NCBI GenBank assembly: GCA_000349905.1
Contig: KB722757.1
Location: 73,988 to 137,987, forward strand
Reading direction: 5' to 3'
Length of the DNA: 64,000 nucleotides
Source: Volvariella volvacea V23
Taxonomy: Eukaryota; Basidiomycota; Agaricomycetes; Agaricales; Pluteaceae
The position numbers and the translations under genes were made by a program. The notes under the pieces were generated by a model that saw only the letters and a list, made by a program, of their open reading frames with translations, had not been told where the DNA came from and made no database searches. Shown one piece after another: positions 1 through 10,609 of this stretch; position 1 is the stretch's first letter, and every line of letters begins with the position of its first letter.

Positions 1-1
1 C

Positions 2-228
2 AAATGGATAGGAAATCTTCCACCTTCGTATGAAGGCCTCGTGGAAAGTCGATTGAAAGGATTGAAGGACCAGTTAATGACATGCATGGAGATAGCAAAG
101 GTAAGTCTCCACGTCTAAACACAAGATTGATACATGAATTCTTATGGCGTCTCCACATGGTACGATTACATCCTAGACGTCATGCACCAGAAAGCAGGCC
201 TGTTAGCAATTTCTATGTTTCGATATGC
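2..228 (+). CDS. partial 3' part of an unrecognised gene
   Basis: From base 2 an open frame (reading K-W-I-G-N-L-P-P) runs to base 100, where a strong donor (gtaagt) follows a complete codon. The acceptor at 190 keeps that frame open into 191 onward. A second possible donor (gtaagc) lies at 229; without it the frame runs to a stop at 512-514. The short translation is helical and charged and I recognise no domain. The gene starts left of the window, so neither its length nor its function can be judged. The exon calls rest only on splice signals and frame continuity. Confidence 0.3.
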
Positions 229-514
229 GGTAAGCGGTACCAAAGTTTGTAATGTATGCTCGGACATAAAATACCAACACGGTCCGGTCCATCGTGGGAA
301 TGTATCACAAACCAATACATGCGCTCTTTTTTCTTCATCTCGACTGGTCTCCTTCAACCTGTTCAATCTCATTGAGATAATCGAACAGGTTGCTTATCTC
401 AGTGAAATTGTGAAGGCACCAGCCAGCAGCGACCGACCGATCTCCTCACTTCTCACAAACCATGGACTTTGTCAGGACTTCACGGCTTCACATATGTGGA
501 TTCACCGTGCTTGA

Positions 515-879
515 GTTCGTTACGTCCGTGGAATATCAACAGCTCTCTGTCTTCGCCCACGAGCTTTCGTTTTGGAAGCTCAGGGATCCACGAGGATAGT
601 TGGGCTTTCTCGTCTCCGTAGAGTTGAATCCAGTTACCTTTTTATTTTGACTGGATTCGTAGTTTGGGGACACACATCTTTACATCGATAGGATGAATAG
701 CGTTCAGGGTTCCCTGTGGATTCGATTGAAAATACATCTATATTGAATTATTCCAAACGACTACAGTGTACACGAGATTGGTTGGATACGATATAAATAC
801 CAAGGTCCTATAAGATGAGCAAATGAAATGAAAACTGGGTCAATCCAAAACCCAATACAAGAAGTCCCCAACACAAATC
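515..879. other. intergenic stretch
   Basis: No frame here has splice signals or a recognisable product. It probably holds the 3' flank of the left-edge gene and, at its right end, the 3' flank of the phosducin-like gene. I see no repeat or RNA gene. Confidence 0.4.
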
Positions 880-2081
880 TCAATCCGAGAGTGAATCTAG
901 ATCGATGTCCTTTGAATCATGGGGTGCACTGAAGCTGATGGACTCATAGGCAGCGCGAGGAAGAACATGGTGTCTGGATGACCAAAATCAACGTCGTGAG
1001 CTTTGAACTGATAAAATGACCTGCAATACTGACCTGTCAAGCAAATCCCCGATACCTCCGGTTCCGGCCTCCCAATCTACCCTTACCCAATTATGAACGA
1101 GTTCACCATCTCGATAGACAAGAACGGTGGGCAACACATCGAGATCTACATCATCTTCATCAACGAGATCACCATCCGAATCTCCTCCCTCGTCATCCCC
1201 GTATGGATCATCCTCGTCATCGTCGCTGTCTCTCCGACTTGACTTGGAGACATACCGCGTTTTGGGCCTTGGTGGTTCTCGCGTTTTCGAGGACGCAAAT
1301 CCAAGAGCTGCTGCTCGGGCACGGAGGAATTTGACTTGGGGGTATAAGCGTGCCAACTGCGCTAGCTCGTCGTCAATCTGATAGCACCGGTCTAAACTCT
1401 ACAATGGGCAAATATGTTAGCATCCTTCATGTGGTTGAGAAAGGACACCTACTGGGTCATACAGGTGAACCACGACCCAAACACCCCTCTCTTCCTTCTC
1501 AACAGCAGAAACGAATCCATTAAGTCCAACCTCTCTCAAATGTCCAAACTTGCCCTCTTTCCTATTCCCAAGTAAATCCATCTTCGCCCCTTCCTTCTCC
1601 ATCTCCTTCACAACCAACTCGTCCAATTTGACATCACGACCCCACATATTCCTCTTCTCTCTTTCCTCCTCAAGGAAAGTCTTCCCACCAAGACTAGACT
1701 TCTCCATATTCTTCCTCAACTCGTGCACAGCATTCTCCTCCTTCTCACGTTGCATGCTAGCCGCTTCATCTCTATCTCGGATGACACCTTTAACACCCGT
1801 TCTTCCCGGCCCCATTCCTATAGATTCCATGGGAGCCTGCTGGCTCTTTTCAAACGCACGACGACGTTCAGCGTCGGAATCGTAGTCTGAACCATCTTGA
1901 CCTTGAAGCTCGTCGTCGTGCCAGCCCTTATCTGGGGAAGGAGATCGTTCGGGCGACGAGGATCCAGACTTGCCATTGAACAGCTCTCCTGAGATTACCA
2001 GGGCTTCGATATCGGCATACTACAGTGCCGTTGTGTGAGTCCACGTCCTGTGCACGTCGTGTGTACCAGTGGGCTTACCAT
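880..2081 (-). CDS. phosducin-like protein (thioredoxin-fold G-beta-gamma/chaperonin co-factor)
   Basis: Phosducin-like proteins help the CCT chaperonin assemble G-beta-gamma dimers and act in the cytosol. Exons on the minus strand are 2079-2081, 1453-2019, 1034-1398 and 880-973. All junctions are GT-AG and phases agree. The N-terminal half is acidic, then helical (an EEREKRN-type stretch). It is followed by the diagnostic FGHLREVG / VVVHLYDP segment, then RCYQIDDELAQLA, ARLYPQVKFLRARA, and LPTVLVYRDGELVHNWV, which is the thioredoxin-like core of the family. A poly-acidic loop (DSDDDEDDPYGDDEGG) is inserted in that core. The C-terminus ends DLDSLSD. The protein is about 340 residues. The start is inferred: the only start giving the usual Y-A-D-I-E-A-L beginning is an exon consisting of the ATG alone, directly followed by gtaagc. 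It lies about 210 bp downstream of CLP1 on the same strand. Confidence 0.88.
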
Positions 2082-2294
2082 GGTGGTGGTATAGGGTTAG
2101 ACTACAGCAGAGAAGTGTTCGAAATTAGGACCCGGGGCATTGATGAGCGACAAATATGACCCCACTGGGTCCGCGATGACGGAATTTAGATCAGATCAAG
2201 CTTCCGGGAAACGGAGACAAACAACGCCAGCTACAAGATACGCTCCGCATATATTCTGCTTGCAGACAACACTACAAATCAGGTATTTTAGCTA

Positions 2295-4262
2295 CTACTC
2301 TTGCCATTCGTAAGAGCCTACAATCACTGTCCTCCCAGTGAGTGATATCTGATTAGGAGCTAGTATCGTCATCTTTTTGTTCGGAACATCCAGATTCATT
2401 CTAAATGCGTTGTAGTCAGAGATACTCGAGAGAGAACAATGGATCCTTAACTCACAGAATCAAAAACCCAACAACCGCTAAATCAAGAATTTCTTCGTCA
2501 TATCGTTCGTTCTCGTCTGAATTAGGAGGGGCGAGGAGGGCTAGGACAGAATTGTAAAGGCCCGATCCAGGTTGTGCGGGGTCTACCAATACAGGTTGCA
2601 AGTCGGACACCAGTCGTCTTGCTCCAACAGGCAATGCTGAGGAAGGCGCCATAGTAGCTGAATGAGTCGCGTCAGACAAACGAATGCAAGGATGAGCGGA
2701 ATCGAGGCATACCAGAACCTATTCGATATACTGAAATTTCATCGAATGGTACAATCATTGAATACGGTGATAGACTGAAGTCAGTCAGGGTTTCCCCTCC
2801 AAGAACGAAGTCGGTTACTCCTGCTGGTGGTTGGATATTATGTCCGTAGAAGTATGCCTGAATCTGATTATGGTGGACCCTGTGACGGTAGCTGTGGTCT
2901 AATTCAACGACCTGTGGGCAAGCACCAGTAAGACCAGAGAAAGGAACAGAGAAGCAAATGCTTACACCACCCGATTTGGGTATCTTTACGACCGTTAGCA
3001 TCGAACCGTAGTTTTTCTGCATCTCGGCATTGAGCTTCTCATGTCCAATAACTAGGACAACATTGACTATATGCGCATCTAAGAGCAAATATAGTAGGGA
3101 AAAGGTACTTGTCTCACTTTTGAATGCATCTACACAGGCTTTGATGAGTTTTTGACGCTGCTCGGTTGTGGTTCCCGTGGTGGTAGCAGCGAACGATGAA
3201 GGGGTATCAACAACCAAACCGCCGACAGAGCCTGGATTGAAGGAACATTAGTCGGGTTCATGAAGAACATAAGAAACATCCCCTCACTTTCAGTATCATT
3301 ATCCCACCTTTCCTCAATATAGTTGCCCAAGTTGCGGATGAGCCTCTCCATCAAGAGGGAGTTCCTCTTGGTCTCGGCGTGACCATACCACTGTACAATT
3401 GGTAGTAGAGAGTTGGATGTCAAGACATATGGAGCAGAGGTAGCCGAAGATCCCAAAGGTGCTGCTGCTGAAAAGGTTTGCAGAGGAGAGGAAACGGGCA
3501 CTGCAGAAAGGGCACCTGGAACAGCCCAAGCACCCTTGACGTGATATTTAGCATCTCCTCACTATATCCAAGCTGCACATCGAATGGGTCCACCTACTTC
3601 GCCGGGATCTGTATTTACGAGGACAGGGGACCACGATTGCCCCGTCCTCACTGCATAGTTGACCAGAATCTTCGAAACCGTCGTCTTCCCAGAGTTTTCT
3701 GGCCCCAATACCAGCACCCTCGGCGGCTCTGAGCTCCCCGGAGGACTCTCTCCATTTTCGTTCTTCTCCTCTAGTATTGGCGAGTTCCGTAGATGGCTCT
3801 GGGCCCGGACACGCATCTGCTCGAAAGACATATGGAGGTTGGCGTACGCAATCATCGGGGTTTCTTCAGAGACATATTCCGTCGACGGATGTCCGGTAAC
3901 GTATATGCATAAACCAAATTAAGTTCATACTTCTGAGGCAGATACATATCAACGTAAAGCTGAAGTACTCATCTCGATGGTGCACCCTTGCCATGTGAAC
4001 ACTGCAGCCTTGCATTCCATCCCAAATACGTATTGCTTGCCTTCCGCGAGTTCAGCACCAAATATCTCCGCATTTCCCTTGAGCAGCTGTAGGTATCAAA
4101 TGGCCACAACGCTTGGGATTTAAAAGGCATCTAGTCAACAGTGAACGAACTCGCCTTGATCGCAATAGACGCTCCAGGGTCCAGTTCGAATCTATACTCT
4201 GTCTCTGGGGCTAAGTCCCATTTTTTAGATTCAGCAACTTCGGGTTTCTTCTCCTCAGACAT
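2295..4262 (-). CDS. CLP1: CLP1, polynucleotide kinase-like subunit of the mRNA cleavage/polyadenylation factor
   Basis: CLP1 belongs to the nuclear pre-mRNA 3'-end cleavage factor and has a P-loop kinase fold. The start ATG at 4260-4262 opens MSEEKKPEV. The N-terminal beta domain (YRFELDPG, then GNAEIFGAEL and FTWQGCTIEM) precedes the P-loop GPENSGKTT at about 3680-3710. Next come VNTDPGE, PGALSAVPVSSPL, and the central SVGGLVVDTPSS, VVLVIGHEKLN and SGGVVELD motifs. The C-terminal domain ends in the family signature GRTVIVGSYEWQE before the stop at 2295-2297. I could join about eight exons with consistent phases. Two junctions are odd: exon 1 ends at 4155 with a GC donor (AAG|gcgagt), and the exon carrying HPSTEYVSEETPM has no AG acceptor where homology demands it (see findings). 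Identity is secure; the exact structure around 3870-3970 is not. Confidence 0.93.
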
Positions 4263-4718
4263 GGTAGAATGACTGAAGTCAATTAAGGTCTTTTGCAGGT
4301 CTGGAAGAAAAACGGGTTGATTTGAGACTTGCTCTTCCAGAGCGATAACAATCAAAGTTGATCTCAAAGCCGGACAAGAAGAATGCAACCAAAATCGCGC
4401 TGTATTCAGAAACTCAGGTCGCGGGAAGGATGAGAATACAGACAGGCAATGCCAACGAAGGGGGTTCGAGGCTTCGGTTGGCGCAGGGCTGAACGAGCAC
4501 GTGCCGTGCTGCTACTTAGAATGGTAATTCTGAGGGCACACGACCGATGATGATAATAGACATGCAATACAGAACTGGTTGTACAGACAGAGAAATAAAG
4601 ATGGCGGTGAGAAGTACACGGTGAGACGCAAGATATGGTCAAGAGTAGAAAGATGCCACTGCCTAATCCTGGGGTCAGCCGACTCGAAAATTGCGCTAAA
4701 TAATGGACAAACCTTCGT

Positions 4719-5025
4719 TCAGGGAGTGGGGGCAGCGAGACAAACAGCAGCACATGTAGCAGAGCATGTGCCAAAAGCCGAGTTGCAGGCGACAATGGCG
4801 GCAGGAGCAGCAGGAGCAGCTACTGTTCCGAATGTGAAGCCAGCGGCAGAGTAGCAGGCGACTACAACAGCACTACAGCCTGGAAGGTAATCGTCAGCAC
4901 TAGCGACGAAGGGAAGGGGTTGGAGACATACCTGCTTGGCAGAGGCCATAGGCAATGGGTCCAGCCTGGACGAGGGATGGAGCAGATACGGCAACGAGAG
5001 CTGCAGCAAGAGTGGAGAAGCGCAT
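4719..5025 (-). CDS. small secreted cysteine-containing protein, copy A ('zygote-specific' type family)
   Basis: Exons 4932-5025 and 4719-4879 encode 84 residues: a hydrophobic signal peptide (MRFSTLAAALVAVSA, with likely cleavage near VQA|GP), then a short mature chain with regularly placed cysteines (YGLCQAGC, VVACYSAAGF, IVACNSAFGTCSATCAA). The 52-nt intron has gtatgt and ccag ends. From memory of basidiomycete annotation, proteins of this shape are often labelled zygote-specific class V-like; no function is established and I do not assert one. The coding body and intron are nearly identical to the copy at 39635-39941 on the opposite strand, although the flanks differ. It has a TATA-like box 37-44 bp upstream of the ATG. 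Confidence 0.8.
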
Positions 5026-5061
5026 GATTGCAAGTTGGGGTGGGGTGAGGAGCAAGAGCAG

Positions 5062-5069
5062 TATTTATA
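5062..5069 (-). promoter_or_regulatory. TATA-like box of secreted-protein copy A
   Basis: On the minus strand the sequence reads TATAAATA, 37-44 bp upstream of the copy A ATG. The other family copies have a TATA-like element at a similar distance, but this promoter otherwise does not resemble theirs. Confidence 0.45.
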
Positions 5070-5237
5070 GGTTTATGGTCCTTCTATCCAGCCTCATTCA
5101 TTCAACGCAATCTAGAGAACCCTATAGGCCTTCCATTATGACTTAACGGCAGACAGAGGTGTGCACGTTTCGAACCGTCCCTGGGAGCTGAACCATTTGC
5201 CTTAACACGACACGCAAGCGATCATTCATATCGATGA

Positions 5238-5567
5238 TCAGCACTGCCGGTCAGATACTGGCGTGGTGTCCTGCTGTTGCGATGGCTGACTCAGGAACCG
5301 CCCTTTTGAGCATGAAATAGCCTTCGTAGACGATAATGATGCCTTCAAGAACTTGTAAACCCAACGTGCTGGACTTTTCTGGGGTACAGCGGTGAAGGAA
5401 GATGAAATGGCGTGCGAACTCGTGGACCGATGTCCAAGGATCAAATTACCATAATCATCGCTTAGACCGTTGGGTGAGGTCGACATTCGCACAGCCTTCT
5501 CGACATAACTGCCCACCTCTCTACTTGCTTCTTTCACCAGCTCCTCTTCTATGTCACGCTGAACTGT
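5238..5567 (-). CDS. possible short hypothetical gene or exon
   Basis: A minus-strand frame of about 105 codons follows a plausible acceptor (aacacag) at about 5568. It begins QRDIEEELVKEASREV and contains LSDDYGNLILGHR, ending at 5238-5240. Composition looks coding rather than random, but there is no upstream ATG and no recognised domain, and the next gene's exons lie just beyond on the other strand. It could be the last exon of a small gene or a chance frame. Confidence 0.25.
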   Translation of the reverse strand, partial: TVQRDIEEELVKEASREVGSYVEKAVRMSTSPNGLSDDYGNLILGHRSTSSHAISSSFTAVPQKSPARWVYKFLKASLSSTKAISCSKGRFLSQPSQQQDTTPVSDRQC

Positions 5568-5749
5568 GTTAGTCGCGATGGAAGACCATGAGTGAGTTCA
5601 TTTGCACCTCAAGAAAGGCCGCACAGCTCCGAATATTAACAGCACGCACAGGCCTTGGCACATAACAGGTTAGCATCAGCACTCACAGTGATTAGCACAC
5701 AGCTAAATCCGAATACCCGTCAGTTGTTCGCGCAAATGGGCTCCGTCTC

Positions 5750-7509
5750 ATGCGCCCTGAAAAGTCCTGGCGACCAATCATTACACTTGACATCGACAAG
5801 CTGCCTTCACACGAAACTATCCTCGGTACAGATGGTCAAAATCCCAATCTCAAAGAGGTTATCCAATTGTGAGTCATAGTGCCCCTGACATTGACAGCGA
5901 TACGGGCATATATCGACGCTTGACACCCACCACAGGCATCGAGTGCGTTCAGAGTCGCAGGTCGACATCAAAGTCTGGCACCGCCCGCAGAGCAAAAAGA
6001 AGACTAAGAAACGGATTTTGGTGGCATACGCGTCTCATTCTTTGAAAGAGCTGTTGAAGAGATATGAATCGGGTCAGAGTGAGTGGCATTCGAGTCCTAT
6101 CTTTAACCAGTCCAGTAAGAACTTTCAAGGTGAAGAAATAATTGAAGTGCGCCTGCAATGCCAAAACGTGAACTCGCGTTCGGTTGCTGCCCGTGGACGC
6201 CCACAAAGTGGAGCAGTCCTCTTGTTGAAAGTTCGCCCCCCGCAAATCACCCTACCGCCCCAATTGCCAGAGGAAGAGCATGCCGATTCTGAACATGAAT
6301 CTGATTCTTTATCATGTGAGCGTTGTAAATGCATTCTCCACGGCGCCACGCTCAAACACTACGTAGCGGATGAGGAGCCAGGAACGCTTACACCTTCACC
6401 ACCCACGCCACGTCCTGGTTCACCCAAGCCTCATGTGCGCATCAGAGGTTACCTCGTAGACTCTGAAGAGGAGTCCGAGGGCGAACTTTTCACCGAGGAC
6501 GAGAAGCAATCCCTGATTCGACACCGACATCCCCAACGCCACATTGACGACATTGACGACGACGATAACAGACTAGAGCTCGACATCTATAATAATGACA
6601 AAGGTTATCACCAATCAATTGCAATCATCTCGATACCCCAACGCATATTTTCTTCTATTCTTCCTCAATATACTGAACAACTTGTCCTGCCACCGGAGTT
6701 AATGGGGTGGCGCAGGATCTTGGCATCCTTCACATTGTATGGTGAATTGCAAGGCGCTTGCACTCGCACCCAATTTGAAGCATGCCACAAACGCCTGCAA
6801 TCCGAATGGCAATACTCGGGGGCCATAGTAAGTGGACGACTAGCATCCTATTTCAATCTACTATTTACCTCGCATTTCATCATCAGCTTCTAGCACTAAC
6901 AGGGTATGTCGTATTATTTCTATGGCACTGCCACTTTTCGTGTCTGACAATTCTTCTCAGTGTCGATGTCGCTATATTGGCGATCAGCACCGATGCGATC
7001 TTCCCTGTATCTGAAAACGCGAAGCGTGCCGCTTCCGCAAGTGTCATGGCTTCCGTGCTCGGATTGTTTTACACTGTATTCTTCTTTCTCCGATATAATT
7101 GGATCGATGTTGATACCTTTTCTGTGAGTCAAGCACCCTGCGTTACCTCTAGAACCATACTTAGACCCCACAACAGCAACGCGCTAAGGATGTGTACGGC
7201 TCATACGCGTCCTTTGCCCTATCCGCTCGCATCCCCGGCATCTGCATGCTGATATCCGTCTTATCCCTCCTGACATTCGTTTTCTTCGTGGCGTACGACG
7301 CATGGGCACAGGGCGTGCTGGCTCTATGCTTCTTTGTGGGGGTTATCACAACACTACAATTCCTAATCTACTCTACCCATTGGCTCGCGGGTAAAGTGGC
7401 CGCTGGTAGTCGAGCCAGCACGAGAAGTGTGATGAATGCGGTCACGCGGTTGCGAACTGCCAGTACTGGTTCTGGTAGAACAGGAGAGGGCCAGAGAACC
7501 GGTGGATAG
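5750..7509 (+). CDS. C2-domain-like protein with C-terminal multi-pass membrane region
   Basis: The N-terminal part reads RPEKSWRPIITLDID, EVIQLHRVRS, QVDIKVWHRP, RILVAYASHSLKELL, EVRLQCQN and GAVLLLKVRPP. This alternation of beta strands is typical of a C2 (phospholipid/calcium-binding) domain. A proline- and acid-rich linker follows, then a helical segment (PPELMGWRRILAS) and at least four hydrophobic helices (DVAILAIS, ASVLGLFYTVFFFL, GICMLISVLSLLTFVFFV, GVLALCFFVGVITTLQFLI), ending in a basic tail at the stop 7507-7509. Introns inferred are 5878-5938, 6079-6129, 6316-6366, a pair near 6830-6960, and one near 7122. The 6079 and 6316 introns are each 51 nt and stop-free, so retention would stay in frame. 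The C2 frame is open upstream to about 5696, so the true start lies before 5750 and is unresolved; an ATG at 5578 is one candidate. I recall similar proteins of unknown role from agaricomycetes. Confidence 0.7.
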
Positions 7510-8010
7510 GGGGTGAACGCGCAGACACCTTGCGTTTGCTTCGATGTGCATGCTCATCAGAGGGTCCCGATCATCGTGTGGTGTTCCACTACTGATGGGT
7601 CGGATACGAGGCAAGGGTGGTGAATCTAGTGGGAATCAGGGGACAGTGCCCGTGATGATTGGGGAACGAAGCCTTTTGCCATTGGTGATGGGCCCTTAGT
7701 TACATTGGCATTTCCGTCCCCATGTATGCCTTTACGTTATGCTCAGACTATGCACCCTGTTTCCTGGTGGTTGGACTTACAGTCTTCTGTGTACAGAGTG
7801 CTTACAGTATCCCGTAGACACTCTTCTGTACGGGCTAGACTATCTAAACGGTGGGCGGGTGCTCGTGTTAGTGCACATACCTTCCATTGCGAAGCCATCA
7901 CAGCTTTCGAGAAATGGAACCCTGGAATCAAGCTCATCAAAGCAGTCTACAATGCTTAATCGATAACGCCTTGTCCTTTTGTGGGAAACAAAGGCTAAGT
8001 CACCCCGTCC
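7510..8010. other. intergenic stretch after the C2/membrane gene
   Basis: Short overlapping frames here have no splice logic or recognisable product. I see no repeat in this part. Confidence 0.35.
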
Positions 8011-8019
8011 ACAGCCCTG

Positions 8020-8268
8020 CCTGACAGCCCTGTATGACTGCGCTATGACTGCGCGATGCCAACCCCGCACGGCTATCGCATTTGAATGATGAATGACATC
8101 CATTAGGGTATCACGTTCCATTCATATTCCACACATGGTTTATCCGAATCTTGATGGGGTGGTTCGCCCGAGCCGGAGCCATTTGACAGTGGGTCGTACT
8201 ACCCCAAATATCTGGCGATCACTGCGCTGAGGACCCTCCCGACCAAAGGTAGGGAAGGAAATTATATT
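8020..8268 (-). repeat. non-coding segment duplicated (inverted) at 40391-40625
   Basis: Read on the minus strand, this segment aligns with 40391-40625. Shared blocks include GGGTCCTCAG, GTAGTAC.ACCCACT.TCAAATG, GGGCGAAC, GATTCGGATAAACCAT and CATTCAAA.GCGA. In both places it lies 3' of a small secreted-protein copy. A local tandem duplication (atgactgcgc twice, at about 8034-8056) sits at its edge. No reading frame is conserved between the two copies. Confidence 0.7.
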
Positions 8269-8654
8269 TCAATGGTGGAGCATCGTTATCGTTGCTCATT
8301 CTAGCTCATTGTTCCTGGGTCTGGGGTCCTGTAAATCCTGCGTATAAGGCCGTAGGAAGGCCTCTGGCGCATGGCGGTGACGACTTGAGTGATTAAGAAC
8401 AAGTTGAAGGTATTTCGATAGCCGTAGGCTTCCTTTGCTCCTAAGCGCGTTGGCCTCAACAACCTTCTGTTCAAGGCCATAAATCCTAGTAATACATTCA
8501 GTGTGATTGAGAAATACACGTCATCGCATGTACAGGTCAAAAAATCCCGCAAATATATCGCCGGGATAAACGCAAGTGCCTATCAAACAACAAAAGGGAA
8601 TTAGTAAAAAGTATGAAGACTGCTGATGAATTCAGACATGATTACACACTTTGT

Positions 8655-8964
8655 TCAGGGTGTTGGGGCACCAAGCGCAATTAGAGCATATTTAGCTATA
8701 CACGTGCCGTAGGCCGCGTTACAGGCAACGATGGCGAGGGGTGCACCAAGGGTGGGCACTATCCCGAAAATGGCGCCAGCGGCGGAGTAGCATGCAACAA
8801 CGATACTGCTGCAACCTGTCAGTGGAAGGTAATTATCAGCAATATTGATGGGAGGAAGAGAATGCAGATAGACCTGCTTGACAAATGCCCTACGCGATTG
8901 GTCCAGCTCGGACGAGGGATGGAGCGGCTACGACCACGAGAGTTGCAATAAGGGTGAAGGGCAT
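8655..8964 (-). pseudogene. small secreted-protein copy B, disrupted by a nonsense codon
   Basis: The two-exon layout and residues match the intact copies: MPFTLIATLVVVAAPSLV in the signal peptide, then CSSIVVACYSAAG, IVACNAAYGTC and GAPTP before the stop at 8655-8657. The tyrosine codon of the conserved PIAYG motif is TAG here (plus-strand bases 8890-8892), which ends translation about 25 codons in, right after the signal peptide. One cysteine of the CSATC motif region is also lost (CIAKY). The promoter with its TATA-like element is still recognisable. Confidence 0.7.
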
Positions 8965-8999
8965 CGCAGTTGGGGAGATCGATTTGGTTGCATCGCGCA

Positions 9000-9985
9000 G
9001 TTTTATACCTGGGTTGTAATTTCCTTGGGCTTCAATTTGTCCGGATATAAATTACATTTAATTAAATGCACCATTCCCGAGACAAAGTGAGGAACGTCTT
9101 CGTGAATTTACGTCTAAGTTCGTGTTATCAGTGTAGGTCAGATCTACTCACCAAGATCGCGCAGTCATTCTTGACGTATCCAGGTTTGTGTCAGTGATCC
9201 ATACAATAGAAACCAGAAACCAGTTCCTTTCTCGACTAGTTTGGACAATAGTACCTCCTGCTGTGACCTGTCGCGGTGTTTCACATCCTAACCACAATTA
9301 ATTCGCCCACACTTGCATCAATCTTCTCGATAAAGCGAGCTGAAGAAATTGGAAAATATAGTCCCCTGCTTCTCCCGGATGGTGTACGAATGGAGCCACA
9401 ACATACGTCGGAAATTGGTTTGTGAGAAACTAACTCCCGAGTCAACCTCAGGAAACCGATACCTAGTGTTGTGAAGTCTCTGAACTTTGGCGTAGCCAGT
9501 GATTACCCCAAAATAGCAAGTCATCTGAACCAGCTGCACGAGGTTGTCAAATACCCTGTTTGGATGCTCTATTGAATGCACTCTAACTTAAAGAAAGGGG
9601 ACAGTCAGCGAGGGTGCGCAGATAGTTCAGGTCATGCACGTCCCTTGTACAAAGTTACAATCCAAAATTACGCCAAGAACGGAAGCAGGCGTCATGATCC
9701 CAGAGTAAACGCAGTGAGCTCCTAGCACTCCACGGTAATCATATTACAACCTGGTGGGGGTGTGCTATTGATAGTAGGACAATGAACTCAGCTATTTGAC
9801 AGACACCACGAAGAACAAATCTTCCATCAACTACTTTTGGTTAGGAATCGCGCAGATAGGCGCCTGAGCAACCTGTACTATTTTCCGCTCTGGCCACATT
9901 GTAGCCATCGTTACATCTTGTCAATATTTAATACCTGCACCTTCCTCACTGCAATATAAAGGGGTGTACCATAAAGGTGGTTAGC
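9000..9985. repeat. duplicated non-coding block, left copy (partner at 10970-12165)
   Basis: This block aligns over most of its length with 10970-11840, for example around cagtcattctt.acgtatccaggt, gaaaccagaaacc, ttggacaatagtacc, actcccgagtcaacctca and catcaactacttttggtta. Its right end (about 9857-9985) aligns with 12040-12165 (ccgctctggcca, catcttgtcaatatttaata, accataaaggtggttag). The blocks have diverged by many substitutions and small indels. The block is the upstream region of secreted-protein copy B, as its partner is of copy C. Confidence 0.7.
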
Positions 9986-10039
9986 CTATATGCACGTCAG
10001 TGGAAGCCCAGGCGGATAGTGATTGTGAGGAACCCACCT

Positions 10040-10122
10040 GCTTGGCAAACTGTGGTTCTAACCTGGTCGAATGTTGGAGCACATAGGCCGAGAAAAGTTG
10101 CAATGAGGGTGGAGAAGCGCAT
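10040..10122 (-). pseudogene. small secreted-protein copy D, exon 1 remnant
   Basis: The minus strand from the ATG at 10120-10122 reads MRFSTLIATFLGLCAP, clearly the family signal peptide. The mature part is garbled (the GPIAYG motif is lost) and only the CQAG end before the donor is retained. No exon 2 is found downstream. The preceding 60 bp resemble the copy B promoter. It is a relic of a tandem duplication. Confidence 0.6.
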
Positions 10123-10609
10123 TACAGTTGGGGAGATTGATTTGGTTGAATAGCAGTTTTACAACCCTTCCTCTGGGTTACGACTTTCATAGGATTTTCG
10201 GTTTGTCCAAATATATTATGATTCGATTTGCGATCCCAGAGTCAAGCCGGAGCTAAGAAGACATCTAGTGCAGTGGTTACTCGAGTGGTTGTGTCCAGTT
10301 TGTAGCCGAGACGTCCTCATAGTCATAGGCTGCCATAGCTTCCCCAATTGGCTTTAACCGCCCGCTCTAGGGCACAAATCCCAGTCACGATCACTCATGT
10401 CCATTCAATGTAGTTATAGAAACTTGAATATCATATATACAGGCAAAATTGTACTGGCTATCGATATCATCGAGCTAGTCGCGGATGGTCATTCAACAAC
10501 GAAAGAAAATTAGAAAAAGGCCTAGAGCGGCCGGGAATGAAGTTCGCTCCGACTGAAGACGAGGTGAGTGAAGAGCACTTAAAAGACTTAGACTATCAAA
10601 TACCTCCGT

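Noticed and set aside
6840..6960. Frame reading through the two introns in the membrane region
   Set aside because: Splicing out both introns gives LLALTGVDVAILAIS, a smooth membrane helix; read-through gives unrelated sequence and a stop.
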